This document shows, one piece after another, positions 63,704 through 64,000 of a stretch of 64,000 nt of DNA. The notes under the pieces were generated by a model. It made no database searches. It was given only the letters and a program-made list of their open reading frames with translations, and was not told the DNA's origin. Positions within the stretch are counted from its first letter, which is position 1, and each line of letters opens with the position of its first letter. Position numbers and translations under genes: made by a program. The stretch is taken from contig NZ_BAAAYL010000001.1 in the NCBI RefSeq assembly GCF_039536205.1, forward strand, positions 2,108,001-2,172,000. The letters run 5' to 3'. The stretch comes from Streptomyces sannanensis (lineage in GTDB: Bacteria > Actinomycetota > Actinomycetes > Streptomycetales > Streptomycetaceae).

Positions 63704-64000
63704 TATGTGCACCACCAGAGGAACTTGGTGCACGTCGCACTCGGGCTCGGGCTCGCCGTGGGCAGCGGTTCCTCCTGCGGCGTCCCGGACACCGGCGGCT
63801 CCGACGACGGCCGCCGCGGCGCCGGGGATTCACCATCGGTCGTCGGCTGCCGCGCAGGCGCCGAGGACCAGGCATAGGGCGCGACGGCCGAAGGCGAGAA
63901 GGGAACCGTGGGCGACGGCGACTCGCTCGCCTCCGCACTCTCCGAGGCGCCGGCACTCGCGGAGGAGGGCTGCTCGGTGGCCGGAAGCCCGGTCGGCTCG
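63703..64000 (-). CDS. Pro/Ser/Ala-rich C terminus of a gene running off the window
   Basis: The leftward frame is open from the window edge to TAG at 63705-63703. It gives ASESAEASESPSPTVPFSPS and later SSEPPVSGTPQEEPLPTASPSPSATC, ending KFLWWCT. This is the kind of low-complexity linker found in exported or membrane-linked Streptomyces proteins. The stop codon overlaps the end of MITE-like element 2, so the last residues may be insertion-derived. The start and domain identity lie beyond 64000. Confidence 0.6.
   Translation of the reverse strand, partial: EPTGLPATEQPSSASAGASESAEASESPSPTVPFSPSAVAPYAWSSAPARQPTTDGESPAPRRPSSEPPVSGTPQEEPLPTASPSPSATCTKFLWWCT

Overview
The window is high-GC actinobacterial DNA. 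The lipid-synthesis block fasR-fabD-fabH-acpP-fabF, the aceE-type pyruvate dehydrogenase E1, three TerD proteins, DUF397, DUF3145, DUF3052 and DUF2277 proteins, frequent GTG starts and GC-rich hairpin terminators all point to Streptomyces. From memory, the order TerD-TerD-AhpE-DUF3052-aceE followed by the fab block resembles the core chromosome of S. coelicolor. Most of the window is therefore conserved core sequence interrupted by decayed mobile DNA.

Layout. 1-4.1 kb: a secreted lytic-transglycosylase-like protein, a fused GT87/PAP2 membrane enzyme and a serpin. 4.2-6.2 kb: a small zinc-ribbon/DUF397/Cys-rich gene group, then a graveyard of phage-type fragments (terminase small subunit, serine recombinase). 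6.2-19 kb: core genes (ABM monooxygenase, GNAT, MFS pump, peptidoglycan-binding protein, HAD phosphatase, GDT1-type manganese exporter under a yybP-ykoY riboswitch, FetB-like permease, secreted HNH nuclease, DoxX, DedA, methyltransferase, CstB-like persulfide dioxygenase) and three broken genes. About 20.1-22.9 kb: remains of an integrative element next to tRNA-Val, with a MarR regulator and a frameshifted tyrosine integrase. 23-25.6 kb: a DUF4097 lipoprotein, a coiled-coil protein and an FmdB zinc ribbon. 25.6-36.8 kb: a Ter stress-response island. It has a HAD hydrolase, a PRTase/TRSP/StiP/PELOTA fusion, an HpcH/HpaI-like protein, three TerD proteins, a TerA-like protein, a DUF475/TerC-like membrane protein with a frameshift, then AhpE and DUF3052. 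37-49 kb: aceE, a potassium channel, an I36 inhibitor, an MFS/TetR pair, a DUF1023 hydrolase, DUF4429, MerR (frameshifted), a serine hydrolase and pirin. 48-53 kb: fasR and the fab genes. 53-64 kb: a PQQ-like membrane protein, DUF3145, a GDSL lipoprotein, a GH3 glucosidase with TetR, EI24, Ohr, an oxidoreductase/MarR pair, and two abutting palindromic insertions that reach the ends of the flanking genes.

How the parts work together. The clearest functional units are the fab operon with its activator, the Ter island, the manganese exporter with its riboswitch, and divergent regulator/target pairs (TetR-MFS, MarR-oxidoreductase). The most unusual things are: the riboswitch whose conserved GGGGAGUAG box supplies the stop codon of the upstream gene; the four-domain Ter biosynthetic fusion; a tandem structured repeat between two terD genes with one compensatory base-pair change; MITE-like insertions that remodel gene ends; and four single-base frameshifts, all in G/C runs, that could be biological or sequencing errors. 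Family assignments come from reading motifs and from memory of the families. No database search was possible.
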